A stretch of 64,000 bases of DNA from positions 71,610,001 through 71,674,000 of the forward strand of contig JBITNC010000001.1 of assembly GCA_050084985.1 (NCBI GenBank). Reading direction: 5' to 3'. Below the pieces are notes generated by a model, which saw only the letters and a list, made by a program, of their open reading frames with translations, was not told where the DNA came from and did no database searches. Shown here one piece after another: positions 23,057 to 33,005 of this stretch (within the stretch, counting starts at the first letter, position 1; every line of letters starts with the position of its first letter). Source of the DNA: Nageia nagi (lineage: Eukaryota; Pinophyta). The position numbers and the translations under genes were made by a program.

Positions 23057-23578
23057 TTCATCCTTCTTCATTCCTCATCTTACACCCCATAGGTGAGGTA
23101 AATTTTTAAGAGAAGGTATAAATTTCCTCCTCATTTGGTCATTTTTTGGATTATTACATAATGCTACTAACACATTATTTGCTATGTGTTAAGTTATGAT
23201 TAACAAGTTGCAATTTTTTTACTAATCCTCTATGTTACTTGCAATTTTAAATTGCTATAGTTCTTTTAAAAAGGATTAGTATACAAAAATTTTATTTTTT
23301 TCATATTATATTGAACTTAAATGTATGTGTTGGTTCAATTATTTGGTTAAATACCAATATATGATGAAAAGTTGCATATATAACTAACATTTTTTATGTT
23401 AGTGGTATTATGTTATTACTATTTGCTTAAAAAAATAGTAATATATTATTGTGAAATTACTCCTACATATACTACCATTTTTTATGTTAATGGTATTTTT
23501 AGTGAGGCATGAACATTTAAAAAAATTAAAGAGGACAAATTTTTTTAGTTCTACCACAATTTTAGGGGCACAATAATA

Positions 23579-23818
23579 TATATAATGGCACCATATATAT
23601 ATATATTATTTTAAATTTGTTTAAAATATAGTCAAATATATATATATATATATATATATTTATTATTTTAAATTTGTTTAAAATCAAATATATATATATA
23701 TTTTTTATTTTAAATCTATTTAAAAAATAATCAAAAAATATATATATTATAAATGGGGGGGTCATTTTAAATAAATTAAAACCATATAAAATGTTATTAA
23801 ATTTGGGGGGGGGGGGGG
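23579..23818. repeat. AT microsatellites and a 14-G run
   Basis: Long (TA)n stretches at about 23590-23605 and 23635-23660, alternating with near-repeated TTATTTTAAATTTGTTTAAA, end in GGGGGGG-type runs at 23753-23761 and a run of 14 G at 23805-23818. The G run marks a sharp change to GC-rich DNA. Confidence 0.85.
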
Positions 23819-23929
23819 TTCACGTCAAAACAATGCGCGCTCCTCCCGCCTGCCTCCACCGCCCACACGTGCAGCCCCTGGTGGCTCCTTCCACCCATGC
23901 ATGCCTGCTCCTCCCACCATCTGCACTAC

Positions 23930-24450
23930 TTCTAGACTGCAATATTCACTGGATATGCTCCCAATAGATACGTCAAAAGGTCCATGGTTTGTTTGACAAA
24001 ATGCAAGATGTAGACATAGTTCGATGGCCTATGATGCTTGTTGATCACCTCCTTCTCCCATGCCCAAGCATGCGGCTCACACCCACCTCCTCCTCCATGC
24101 ATGTCATCAAAGAGCTAGGAAGCATAGAGAAGGCACTTGAACTTTTGACACGATGCATGATGCAGAATAAGTTTTGTGGCTTGCCATGATCATAGAGTAT
24201 GCACATACGCACTAAGCAATGTGCACCATCATTTCATGGCCTACACTAATCGTAAGATTTGCACACATGATTACTTACGCTGCATGATTCACACACCACA
24301 TTTCCTGGACTACAAAACTCACAGGCTACACCTGCCACCATCTCCCTTGCTGACCTCCCTGTCACACAGAGTGGAAGTGCAGAGATGGCATGTAATTATT
24401 TGCCAGATATGCATGCTATAGACACATTTTATGGACTACGATGCTCACTC
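23930..24450 (+). pseudogene. Degraded PPR-like gene fragment inside the C leader
   Basis: Reading across frames gives AIFTGYAPNRYVK, then GLFDKMQDVDIVRWPMMLV, then GSIEKALEL. These match pentatricopeptide repeat patterns (AIxxGYAQNGYVK, LFDKMxxxDVVSWxxMI, GSIEKALELF). Short DNA phrases at about 24173, 24228, 24299 and 24426 (TGGCCTACACTAATC, TGGACTACAAAACTCACAGG and similar) look like worn copies of the VSWTxMIxGY stretch. Spacing between them is uneven, so pieces were lost. PPR proteins bind organelle RNA. This copy cannot encode one. The segment is far more GC-rich than its surroundings, which fits a captured host gene piece. Confidence 0.5.
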
Positions 24451-25380
24451 CTCCACGAACTAGGCTGGTCAACAGCCATCCCATGCACCTCACACGACCT
24501 CCACCACCTCATGTGGCCTCCTTATCACCTTGGCCTCCCTTTGTAGCCCAGCCTCTCACAATCCACATGCCTCACCACCCTTCTACACACTTTGGTCTCT
24601 CCTGCCACCTCTACCCAGCCTCTCCACCTCCATGAGGCTTACACATGGCCCTTCACATTTTTTTTGTCAACTCTAGTTGTTGGGTATTTAATTTTTTTTA
24701 CCCACTCCAAATTTGATTTGATTTTTTGCCTTAGTCCAACTTAAATATTTAAAGGTTTTTTCCCTAAGTCTTTTTTAAGTAAACGAAGGCTATATTTACT
24801 TAAACTAGATCCTTCATAGACCCTTTTTTCGGGATTACCCCTTATGTAAAACAATAGGGAGAACCCATACTTAAACATAATCTTTAACATCCTAGTTGTT
24901 AACACTTTACATAAAAAATGGGGGGGATTTTTATAATTTTTTACTTAAATCTTTATGAATCTTGCATGCTAAATAGATCTTGCATGTTACTTAAATCTTT
25001 ATGGATCTTGCATGCTAAATAGATCTTACATGCTAAGTTTAAAATGCATGCTTCTTAACATTGTTAGGATTAAAGCATGCTTAGTACTTAAAATTTTAAG
25101 TTAAAATGCATGATGCATGTTTAAAACTTAATTTTAAGTCATGGACTAATACATGTTTAAGTTATGGATTAATGCTAAATAGGACTTAGCATTTGTAAAA
25201 TTCATTATTTTTTGAACTTGAGCAAAAATATGAAAAATGTAAAAGTCCTTTAGGGGTTAGTACAAAACCCATTGGACTCAATTTTGGACTCTTAAGGTTT
25301 CAAGTTTGTGTGGATGGAGTATTTTCACTTTACTTTATATTTTTGCACATTTGCTTTATACTTGCAAATATGCAAAATCT
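24451..25380. other. Rest of the C leader insert, non-coding
   Basis: 24451-24650 is Pro/Thr/Cys-codon rich and GC-rich like the PPR fragment but shows no clear motif. From 24651 it turns AT-rich. Near 24960-25150 short phrases such as TCTTGCATGCTAAATAGATC repeat with variation. Nothing coding is recognised. Confidence 0.5.
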
Positions 25381-25941
25381 TGAAAGTAACCCCTAAAATG
25401 AATACATTCACACGTATTTTCCACAACATGACTTGTTTGGGGAGCCATGAGGTGAGGACAGGGCAGACTGGAGCCTTTTTAGTCTGAAGACCCAAGTGGT
25501 GGTAAGTCCATCTTAATTGCCCCTAAGACCTCTGTTGGATTGGACATAACTCTATTAGGTGGACAAGCATGTGTGTAGTGATACCACATGTCCACACGTC
25601 CATTCAGGGATTATCCTGATAACCTAGGAGGAAAATTGAAAACCTTAATCAAGATAATTAAAATGGCCAATCCAAGATACGTCAGATCCTTGGAAAATAG
25701 TTAGTACTTCTCCTTGTGAGAGTATATTACTAACCAAGGTGAACTGGTTGAGGACTGGTAGTACCTGGGCTCCACCTTGCAGGCATCCAGGTGAAGGCCT
25801 AATTCTATACAAGAAAACAACCCCAACTTTATCCTTCTATGGATCATGGTTAATAAGTTTGCACATGTGGGACATGTTTTCTTATTAGATGTTTTATATG
25901 TATAGATGGAAAATTGTAAAAGTTTGCATTCTCATTGCATA
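25381..25941. other. Distal C leader before the proposed splice acceptor
   Basis: Moderate GC, no recognisable protein in any frame. It ends in the pyrimidine run before the gag ATG. Confidence 0.4.
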
Positions 25942-25960
25942 TTTACTCTTTTTTGTAGCA

Positions 25961-26890
25961 ATGGTTGAAACCTTTGTTCCTAAGCATATACTTGAAGGTT
26001 CCAACTTTGGAATATGGGAACCTCGTATGAAAGCTGAGTTACAAGCAAGGAAGCTATGGTAGATAGTTAGTGAAGACTTGGTTGCTCCTACCGATGAGAA
26101 GGCTCTTGAAGTATACAACTCAAAGAATGAGTTAGCAACTTCAATGATTTATCGTGCAGTTTCAGATGATGTCCTTCTCATGATCTCTTCATCAACTTCA
26201 GCAAAGGAAGCTTGGGATAGGCTAAAGAAAATTTACCTTGGGTCCAAATTTTCAAGGAGGTTTACCATTCTACAAAAGTTGTTGTAGTATCAACAAAGTG
26301 AAGATGAAAGTGCCTCCATCTACTTAAACAAAATCATTGACCTTAGGATACAACTGGTTGGTTGTGAGTGCAACTGGATCAATGATGAGTTCATGGTCTT
26401 CATCATTCTTCAAAGCCTTATTACAAAGTTTAGTAACTTTGTCACGGTTATGGAAACAAGGCTCGATGATGAAGAAGATGTCATCTCACTTGATAACCTT
26501 TCTAGACTCCTTTTGAAGCATGAGTAAACTTTGAACAAGAAAATGTTGAACCTTTCTCCAAAGGACAATAACATTGCTCTAGGAGCAACCAAAACTCCTT
26601 TCAAGAAAAAGTTCAAACATTACAAATTCAAAGATAACAAGTCCTCATCTACCTTCAGGAAGTATGACAAAAAGAGCAACAACAATCATGGCAACTAGAG
26701 GCAAAGGAATGACAAAGCTGGATCAAGCAATCCAACACCTCAGGAAAAGTTTGATGGAAATTGTAACTTTTGTGGCATCTTTGGGCACAAAGAGTATGAT
26801 TGTTGCAAAAAGAAATTTTCTCAAAAAGGCAAAGGAAATGCAAATGTGAGAAATTTCAATAATAGAAAGAAGAACAAGCATACTGCTATT
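25961..26890 (+). pseudogene. gag of element C
   Basis: The ATG at 25961 opens one frame that keeps reading to 27154 despite stops at 26060, about 26285, 26524 and 26696. The N-terminal part, LEGSNFGIWEPRMKAELQA, and then EAWDRLKKIYLG and LNKIIDLRIQLVG follow the Copia gag (UBN2-type) pattern. A Lys-rich stretch leads to a zinc knuckle, CNFCGIFGHKEYDC (CX2CX4HX4C), at 26762-26803. Gag forms the cytoplasmic particle and binds RNA through the knuckle. The stop codons mean this copy makes no full-length Gag. Confidence 0.88.
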
Positions 26891-27526
26891 GTTACCTACT
26901 ACTCAATGACTCAAACTGTTTCAAATGATTGGATTGTTGATTCAGGATGCACTAATCACATGTGTTATGAAAAGGATAAGTTTGAAAACTTTAATAAGTA
27001 CAAAAAGGATACAGTTGTGATAGGTGATAATATAGTCCTTGATGTTCAAGGAATAGGGAGTGTGAAGATTCATGGAAAGACTCTTGATAATGTATTTTAT
27101 GTGCCTAAACTAAGGATGAATCTCATATTCATAATTCATATTACAAGGAAATGATGCTCATTTGAGTTTACCTCACACTCCTGGTGTGTTAAGAAAGGAG
27201 TTGCCACCTTGATGAAAGGATCAGTAAAGGATGACCTTTATATTATGGATCAAGTACCTTCAAAGATTTGTCTTGCTGCAAATGTTTGTTCAAAAGGTAA
27301 TCTTTGGCATCAACTATTAGGGCACCTTAACCACAAGAGTATTCAAGATATGAAAACTCAAGAACTTGTGGAAGGTTTACCTAATATTTCACCCATAATT
27401 GGTCTTTATGAAAGGTGCATTCTAGGAAAGATGAATAGGCAAAAGTTTAAAAAAGATAAGGCAACTCGGGCTACTCATCCTCTTCAACTTGTGCATTCAG
27501 ATTTGATGGGTCCATTTTCAGACTAA
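26891..27526 (+). pseudogene. Protease and GAG-pre-integrase region of C
   Basis: In the same frame as gag, DWIVDSGCTNHMC carries the aspartic protease DSG triad (26939-26947), followed by FYVPKLRMNLI. After a stop at 27152 the pre-integrase segment reads LWHQLLGHLNHKSIQDM and then ERCILGKMNRQKF, where the first Cys of the HHCC finger seems lost. It ends at HSDLMGPF, which holds the first catalytic Asp of integrase, then a stop and frameshift near 27524-27550. Confidence 0.88.
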
Positions 27527-28274
27527 GTCTCTAGGGGGAGCTTCTTATGTTTTGAACTTCATTGATGACTTCAGTAGGATGACATTTGGTTATCTACTTG
27601 AGCACAAGGATCAAACTTTTGACAGGTTTAAAGATTTCAAGGCACTTGTTGAAAATCAAACTAATTTTAAGATCAAGATGCTGAGATCTGATAATGAGGG
27701 TGAGTATAATAGCAATGAGTTTAATGACTATTGTGTTAAACAAGGGATCAAGCAGCAATTCACAATACCTTACACCCCTCAACAAAATGGTGTTGCTGAA
27801 AGGAAGAATCGAACCATTATGGAAATGGCAAGGTGCATGTTGGGTAACCTTCCTAGTTTCTTATGGGGAGAAGCTATTCACACTGCTATTCACACCCTAA
27901 ATAGGTGTCCTACTAAAGTAGTTGAAGGTAAAACTCTGTATGAAGCATGGACATGAAAGAAACCTAACATCTCACACTTTAGGGTCTTCGGTTGTGATGC
28001 ATTTACCTTCATTACCTTAGAGAAAAGAAAGAAGCTAGATAAAAGATCAGAAAAATGCATCTTTGTGGGGTATGATAATCAGCATAGAGGTTATAGGCTC
28101 TACTCCTCATCCCATAAAATAGTCTTTGTTTCTAGGGATGCCAAGTTCAATGAACTTTCTAAGGATATGACCTCTCATGTTGAGGTGTCTTATACAAATG
28201 ATTCTTCGCCTGCACCTAACTGGTTGGATGATCATGTAGAGAAGTCATCACAAGAGCAAAATTCTCTAGCATAG
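27527..28274 (+). pseudogene. Integrase core and C-terminal region of C
   Basis: After the frameshift the reading is in a second frame that holds to 29582. The core has FIDDFSRM, LRSDNEGEY (second catalytic Asp) and QQNGVAERKNRT (Glu). Exactly 35 residues lie between that Asp and Glu, so the DD35E set is intact. It continues through LNRCPTKVVEGKTLYEAW, a stop at 27954, then FRVFGCDAF and KCIFVGYDNQHRGYRLY. A stop at about 28272 ends this part. Confidence 0.9.
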
Positions 28275-29210
28275 AGAATTACAAGGAGTATGACCTTGAA
28301 TAACTCTTTATTTGCCAAAATTGATAATATGCATGAGCCATCAACCTTCAAAGAAGCTTCCAAGCAAGAGTGTTGGATGGAAGCTATGAAATTTGAGTAT
28401 GATGCACTCATGAAAAATGAAACTTGGGATTTGGTTCCTTATCCCAATGAGAAAAATGTGATTGGCAATAAATGGATATACAAGGTCAAGTACAATTCTG
28501 ATGGAAAAATTGAAAAGTACAAAGCAAGGTTAGTGGCCAAAGGATTCACTCAAAAATATGGTATTGATTATGAGAAAACCTTTGCTCCTGTGGCCAAGAT
28601 GCCTACTATCAGAATAATCCTTGCTCTTTTTGCAGCTCAAGGATGGAAAGCTTTTCAACTTGATGTCAAGAGTGCATTTCTCAATGGTGACTTGGATGTT
28701 GAAATCTACATGAATCAACCAGAAGGATTTATTCCAGAAGGAAAAGAGTCTCTTGTGTGTAAGCTAAAGAAGTCTTTGTATGGACTTAAGCAAGCACCTA
28801 GAGCATGGTACAAGAAAATTTTAGGATTCTTTGTAGATATTAGTTTTTCCAAGTGCTTCTCAGATTCAGATCTCTATGTACTTAATTAAGGAAAAGATGT
28901 GGTCTTAATTCTCCTTTATGTGGATGATCTTCTCATAACTGGCAACAATATTGAAATCATCCAAGAGTGCATCTCCAAACTAAAGGCAACATTTGAAATG
29001 ACTGATCTAGGTCTATTGCATTACTATCTTGGGATGCAAGTATACCAACACAAAGATTGTACTTATCTTAGTCAATCTAAGTATATATCAGACATCTTGC
29101 AAAATTTTGGAATGGAGAAGTGTAAATATGCTGCAATACCTATTTCTCCTGGAATAGTTGTATCACTGAGCTCAAATTCTCAGTTGGCTGATGCTACAGC
29201 TTATAGGTAA
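28275..29210 (+). pseudogene. Reverse transcriptase of C
   Basis: The longest intact piece is 28290-28889: WMEAMKFEYDALMKNETWDLV, KWIYKVKYNSDGKIEKYKAR, GIDYEKTFAPVAK, QLDVKSAFLNGDL, SLYGLKQAPRAWY. A TAA at 28887 breaks it, then LLYVDDLLITG gives the catalytic YVDD at 28917-28928, and LGLLHYYLGMQV follows. It would make element cDNA from its RNA. Confidence 0.92.
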
Positions 29211-29860
29211 TTGATTGGTAGTCTTTTGTATCTGACTATCTCTCATTCTGATATTGCCTTTGCAGTGAATCTAATGGCATGATTCATGCAAAAACCATAT
29301 GTTGAACACCTCAATGCTATTAAGAAAATCTTGAGGTATGTTGTAGGGACAAAGGATCTTGCTCTTAAGTATTCCAAAGTACCCTTGATTGTTCTCTTAG
29401 GGTTCTTAGATTCTGATTATGGGGGAGATAGAGATGACAGAAAGTTAACCTCTGCATATGTGTTCAACATTGGTTCAGGTGCTATCTCTTGGGCTTCCAA
29501 GAAGCAACCTACTGTGACTCTTTCTACCACTGAAGCTGAATATCGAGCCATGTCTATTGTACCCAAGATGCTATTTGGCTAAGGCATCTTTTGAATGAAA
29601 TTGGGTATCAGCAAAATGGCCCATCTCTTATTTTGTCAAATAATCAATTAGCTATCTCTTTGGCTAAGAATCCTTGTGTTCCATCAGAGAACCAAACATG
29701 TGGAAATCCAAGCCCATTTTATCAGGGAGAAGGTTCTAGATGACATCATACACTTGTAGTATTGTCCATCTACTGAAAACTCTACTAATTTGTTCACCAA
29801 GCCCCTTCCTAAGCTCAGTTCTGCAAGCTTAGGGATTCTCTTGGGTTGGTGAAGTTGCCC
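29211..29860 (+). pseudogene. RNase H of C and end of pol
   Basis: LDSDYGGDRDDRKLTSAY and SKKQPTVTLSTTEAEYRA supply acidic RNase H residues. A stop (about 29280) precedes it, and a stop or frameshift at about 29582 displaces the tail, which then reads NEIGYQQNGPSLILSNNQLA and FTKPLPKL to about 29850. It removes the RNA strand during cDNA synthesis. Confidence 0.85.
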
Positions 29861-30695
29861 TCAAGGGGGAGTGAAGTTTAAACTTTTGTTAAGATGACAA
29901 CTTCACCTCTAAGAGGCCTTTTTTTATTGTACATTCTAGACCTTCATGGTAAGTTTGCTCTGCATGACAAACTTGTTGTACAATTGTTGTTATAGAGTGT
30001 TGATTATTTTATACCTCAGTGGTAAGTTTGCTCTGCATGACAAACTTGTTGTACATTTATACCTCCATGGTAAGTTTGCTCTACGTGAGAAACTTGTTGT
30101 ACAAATTTTGAGCATATAATTAATATACCTCTGTGGTAAGTTCGCTCTACGTGAGGAACTTGTTGTACATTCTAGACCTCCGTGGTGAGTTTGCTCTGCA
30201 TGAGAAACTCATTGTACAATTTTTATGCTCTATTTAAAATCAACAATGTCTATATACAACAAGTGACTATGAGTGATGGCTTGGCATCTCCGTGATGACT
30301 TATAGAGCACCATTGATTAGTTATTTATAAGATGGCATTATTTGATTCTCTTATTTGAATATATGATGCATCTAACTGATTTTGTTCATGAGTTGCTTGT
30401 AACATGTAGGATCTTCTTCAGAAATGTAGGTTACTCACCTTATGAAAGCAAGCTCATGGAGACTCACATGTCAGCTTAAAGTTGATCGAACTACTATGTA
30501 TAGTGAAACCAGTTGTGGTTAATGATTGTATTGTAAACCATTTTTTGTCAAATGGTAATGTAGTGAGTCTCAAACTAGTTCTCAAAAAGATTCTCAAATA
30601 TGTAAATGTTCTCATCTCCACTTGTATCTCTATGGAGGAGAACTCTCTCTTACTCTCTCTCTTCTCTCTTCTACGCTCTATCCCAATATTGCATT
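29861..30695 (+). other. 3' UTR of element C
   Basis: It runs from the end of pol to the polypurine tract and contains five hairpin repeats (29941-30220). Near 30640-30675 a CTCTCT-rich pyrimidine tract precedes the polypurine tract. A short frame at 30482-30697 has no recognisable motif. Confidence 0.7.
29941..30220 (+). repeat. Five-copy hairpin repeat in the C 3' UTR
   Basis: Units of about 43 bp (ACCTCCGTGGTAAGTTTGCT onward, ending in TTGTACA) sit at irregular spacing. Each contains a 24-nt hairpin: 29951-29974, 30024-30047, 30072-30095, 30138-30161 and 30187-30210. The stem is AAGTTT pairing with AAACTT, then one bulged base, then CTC pairing with GAG, and a 5-nt loop (TGCAT or TACGT). 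Copies 4 and 5 each carry a double change that keeps a pair (T-A to C-G, and A-T to G-C). Confidence 0.88.
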
Positions 30696-30704
30696 AAGAG
30701 GGAG
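30696..30704 (+). other. Polypurine tract of C
   Basis: AAGAGGGAG immediately before the TG of the 3' LTR. Confidence 0.85.
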
Positions 30705-31187
30705 TGTTAGAATTTGTAATGAAATATTGTGAATATCTAAACTCCTTGTAAATTCAATTAATCACTTAAAGGATATGTAGATACCTTAAGAGATTAATTG
30801 AATTCTTTAATATGTAGACTTTGACTTTACCAAAGTGGTTAGTTGGTAGGTTAAAGTTAGGTGATACATTTATTGTAACCCTAACCTTACCCTTGGGTTA
30901 AAGGAGGTTAGGGAGGTGCTCTCAAGCTATAAATAGAGGGCCTCTCCTCTTGAAACATAACTAAGTTCTTGGAGTAAGATTACTCTACTAGTTGTGTAGG
31001 AGAGGAAGAGTATAGTTGTAAGAGGGGCATACTTGATAATTGAGATACTAGTTGTGGATGTACTCCCAAGGAAGGAGAAACCACATTACACTTGTGTTAT
31101 CTTGTGTGATTGTGTTATCTTGTGTATGATTGAGTTTCCTAGTCTTAGGTCCTTGAGGATTTGTTTAGATATAGTTCAAATCCTTCA
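30705..31187 (+). repeat. 3' LTR of element C
   Basis: Matches 22470-22935. It carries an 18-bp tandem duplication (TGTGTTATCTTGTGTGAT, about 31093-31126) absent from the 5' copy, and one G fewer. TATA box at 30928-30936. Confidence 0.95.
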
Positions 31188-31685
31188 TGAAATGCCTAAG
31201 ATAATTCGTTTTATATGAAATAAGGATCCTAAGGAACATTTAAGGTGGTTTAAGTTTTCAAATTACCTAATTTCTAATGATGAGGACTTGATGATACATT
31301 TATTCCCCATGATGCTTGAGCCCAAGCCTTAGAATGGTATAATAATTTACCACGACATAGTATTTTTTCATTTCCTCAATTGGCAAATGTGTTTTTACAA
31401 CATTTTAGGATTTATATCAAAGAGGAATCTTCTATTATGGATCGTGTAGAACTAAAACAATCTCATAATGAATCAATTGTTGACTTTGTTTCATGATGGA
31501 GGGATAAACTCTATGGCAGGCCCTATACTTTACCTCAGGAGGAGTTAGTTAAATTATTCAGTCAAAATTGTTTAAGGCCTATAGCTAGTATATTACAAAT
31601 CCAATGATATAATACTCTCGAAGAAGTTATTGCTCAGGCAGTTATAATTGAGAAGGTCAAGATTAAATACGGTGAAATAAAAATT
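31188..31685 (+). pseudogene. gag core of element B, right of C
   Basis: It reads NKDPKEHLRWFKFSNYLISN, then, after a one-base shift near 31320, AQALEWYNNLPRHSIFSFPQ, FRIYIKEESSIMD, and RDKLYGRPYTLPQEELVKLF. This is the Ty3 Retrotrans_gag pattern and aligns with A at 39010-39480. Stops and frameshifts are present. TGAAA at 31188-31192 is the right-hand duplication of C. Confidence 0.85.
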
Positions 31686-32663
31686 ATGAGAAAAGAAAAA
31701 TATAACAAAAATGAGTATTGTAATTATCACCATCAAAGAGGTCATAGTACAAAAAATTGTCTAGCATCCAAAAATAGAACTCAAAATTCAATCAAATATA
31801 ATAACTTGGAAGTTGAAGACCATACTTCTATTTCAGATCAAAATTTAAAAAATTATGAAGACTCACTTCCTTCATATCAAGTAAATACGGTATCTATTGT
31901 ACCTAATTACAGTCAGGTGACACCCACTTGGAATCCAAGTAATCAACCTATTATAAGAATAGTTGGAGTTGATACTAGAACTCAAAACATACAAGAAAAA
32001 CAAATTGATATATCATATAATCAAAAATTCAAAATACAAGTTCCTCCATTGATACATCAGCCTATAATTTCTTTTTATGACCATGAGAGACAACCAAACA
32101 AGGGACCTCAAGGGTTAGATCCACCTCTCCATGTCATTGGTAAAGTAAATGGTAAAATTGTTAAGAGGATATTAATAGATGAAGGGTCAGATGTCAATAT
32201 CATATTTACATCAGCATATCACAAATTGAATCTTCCTTTCTCTCATATTTCTTTACCATCATTACAAATAAAAGCATTTAATAATACCTTATGTTCAACA
32301 ATAGGGTCAATAGTGTTACCCATCACCATTGGATGTAAGACAATACAAACATAATTATATATCATTGAAGGAAACATCGAATAATATAATATTCTTTTAG
32401 GTAGACCATGGATTCAAGAAATGGAATGTGTCCCATCTACATTTCATGGTTGTCTAAAATACATTCATGAGGGAGTACTCTATTGTGTACAAAGAGATGA
32501 AAATCCATACTCACATTATAATATTACAAAATCATTGAAAATGAAACCTCCTATGCAAAAGTCAAAGGGGAAAACATCATCCCCCTTTGCTAGGCAAGTG
32601 CATAATCATAAAGATATGAGATGGGAATTAAAATCCAAAGATGATTACATCGATGGAATGTAA
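31686..32663 (+). pseudogene. Zinc knuckle and protease region of B
   Basis: A 222-codon frame begins with a Tat-type knuckle, CNYHHQRGHSTKNC (CX2HX4HX4C), at about 31719-31760. A Ser/Thr/Asn/Gln-rich linker follows. Then comes a retropepsin: DPPLHVIGKVNGKIVKRILI followed by DEGSDVNIIF, with the catalytic triplet as D-E-G rather than the usual D-S/T-G, and NNTLCSTIGSIVLPITIG. The frame stops at 32354 and resumes to 32663 (LGRPWIQEMECVPSTFHGCL). The same region exists in A at 40200-40870, also with DEG, so that is a family trait. Confidence 0.8.
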
Positions 32664-32666
32664 TCT

Positions 32667-33005
32667 TTGGAACAACCTAAGAGGGTGGTAGATCATATAA
32701 TGAAAGAAAACCTAAAGCCTAAGTCAATAAAATATGATAAGTATGGACATCATGTTTATCATCATCAATTGGGGCATGATACTAAACATTGCCACCAATT
32801 AAATCATGCCTTTCATGATTTGATGGATGATAGACGATTTGAAGTAGTTATACCTTTATTGATAAATAACAATTTACATAATCTACAAAATACATACATA
32901 CATTCCATACAATTAAACAATGATGAATTATGTTATTTACATAAGGATATTCAATCTCCTTCACATCGTTCACATTGGGGCAGTCATCCCCCATCTTACT
33001 TTTGA
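32667..33005 (+). pseudogene. Second knuckle-like segment of B, after protease
   Basis: A 112-codon frame has KYGHHVYHHQLGHDTKHC, a variant knuckle with the first Cys replaced by His, followed by LNHAFHDLMDDRRFEVVIP. The same arrangement (HRQKDHDTNRC then LQHKIKNLIDKG) sits before the protease in element A (about 39760), so in B it is either duplicated or moved. Coding similarity ends near 33000 where pol would be expected. Confidence 0.6.

Larger units (their letters stand above)
23098..25958 (+). other. Putative intron in the C leader
   Basis: The left edge reads GAG then GTAAAT; an alternative donor, AG then GTGAGG, lies at 23093. The right edge is a pyrimidine run, TTTACTCTTTTTTGTAG, ending at 25958. 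The gag ATG comes two bases later at 25961. Candidate branch-like CTCAT lies upstream of the acceptor. The 2.86-kb interval has no element coding sequence. Splicing would bring the ATG close to the LTR, giving a leader of normal Copia size. RNA data would settle it. Confidence 0.5.
22470..31187 (+). mobile_element. Element C: Copia retrotransposon (8718 bp) nested in B
   Basis: LTRs of 466 and 483 bp differ by about five substitutions and two indels. A perfect 5-bp duplication flanks them. The initiator-Met primer site, a 3-kb leader, then gag, protease, integrase, RT and RNase H follow in Copia order, then a hairpin-rich 3' UTR and polypurine tract. The polyprotein has about eleven in-frame stops and at least two frameshifts. 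At 8.7 kb it is longer than a usual 5-kb Copia, almost all because of the leader. Confidence 0.95.

Noticed and set aside
22799-23092. 97-codon plus-strand frame with CGSSSW repeats
   Set aside because: It starts inside the C LTR and its repeats come from the 18-21-bp leader repeat; there is no relation to a known protein and it precedes the proposed splice donor.
24441-24635. Pro/His-rich open frame in the GC-rich part of the C leader
   Set aside because: The open frame follows from the C-rich composition; no motif and no conserved start context. At most it is worn sequence next to the PPR fragment.
29941-30220. CRISPR-like array
   Set aside because: Units are spaced irregularly, spacers are short and AT-rich, and the array sits in the 3' UTR of a plant Copia element; there is no cas gene.
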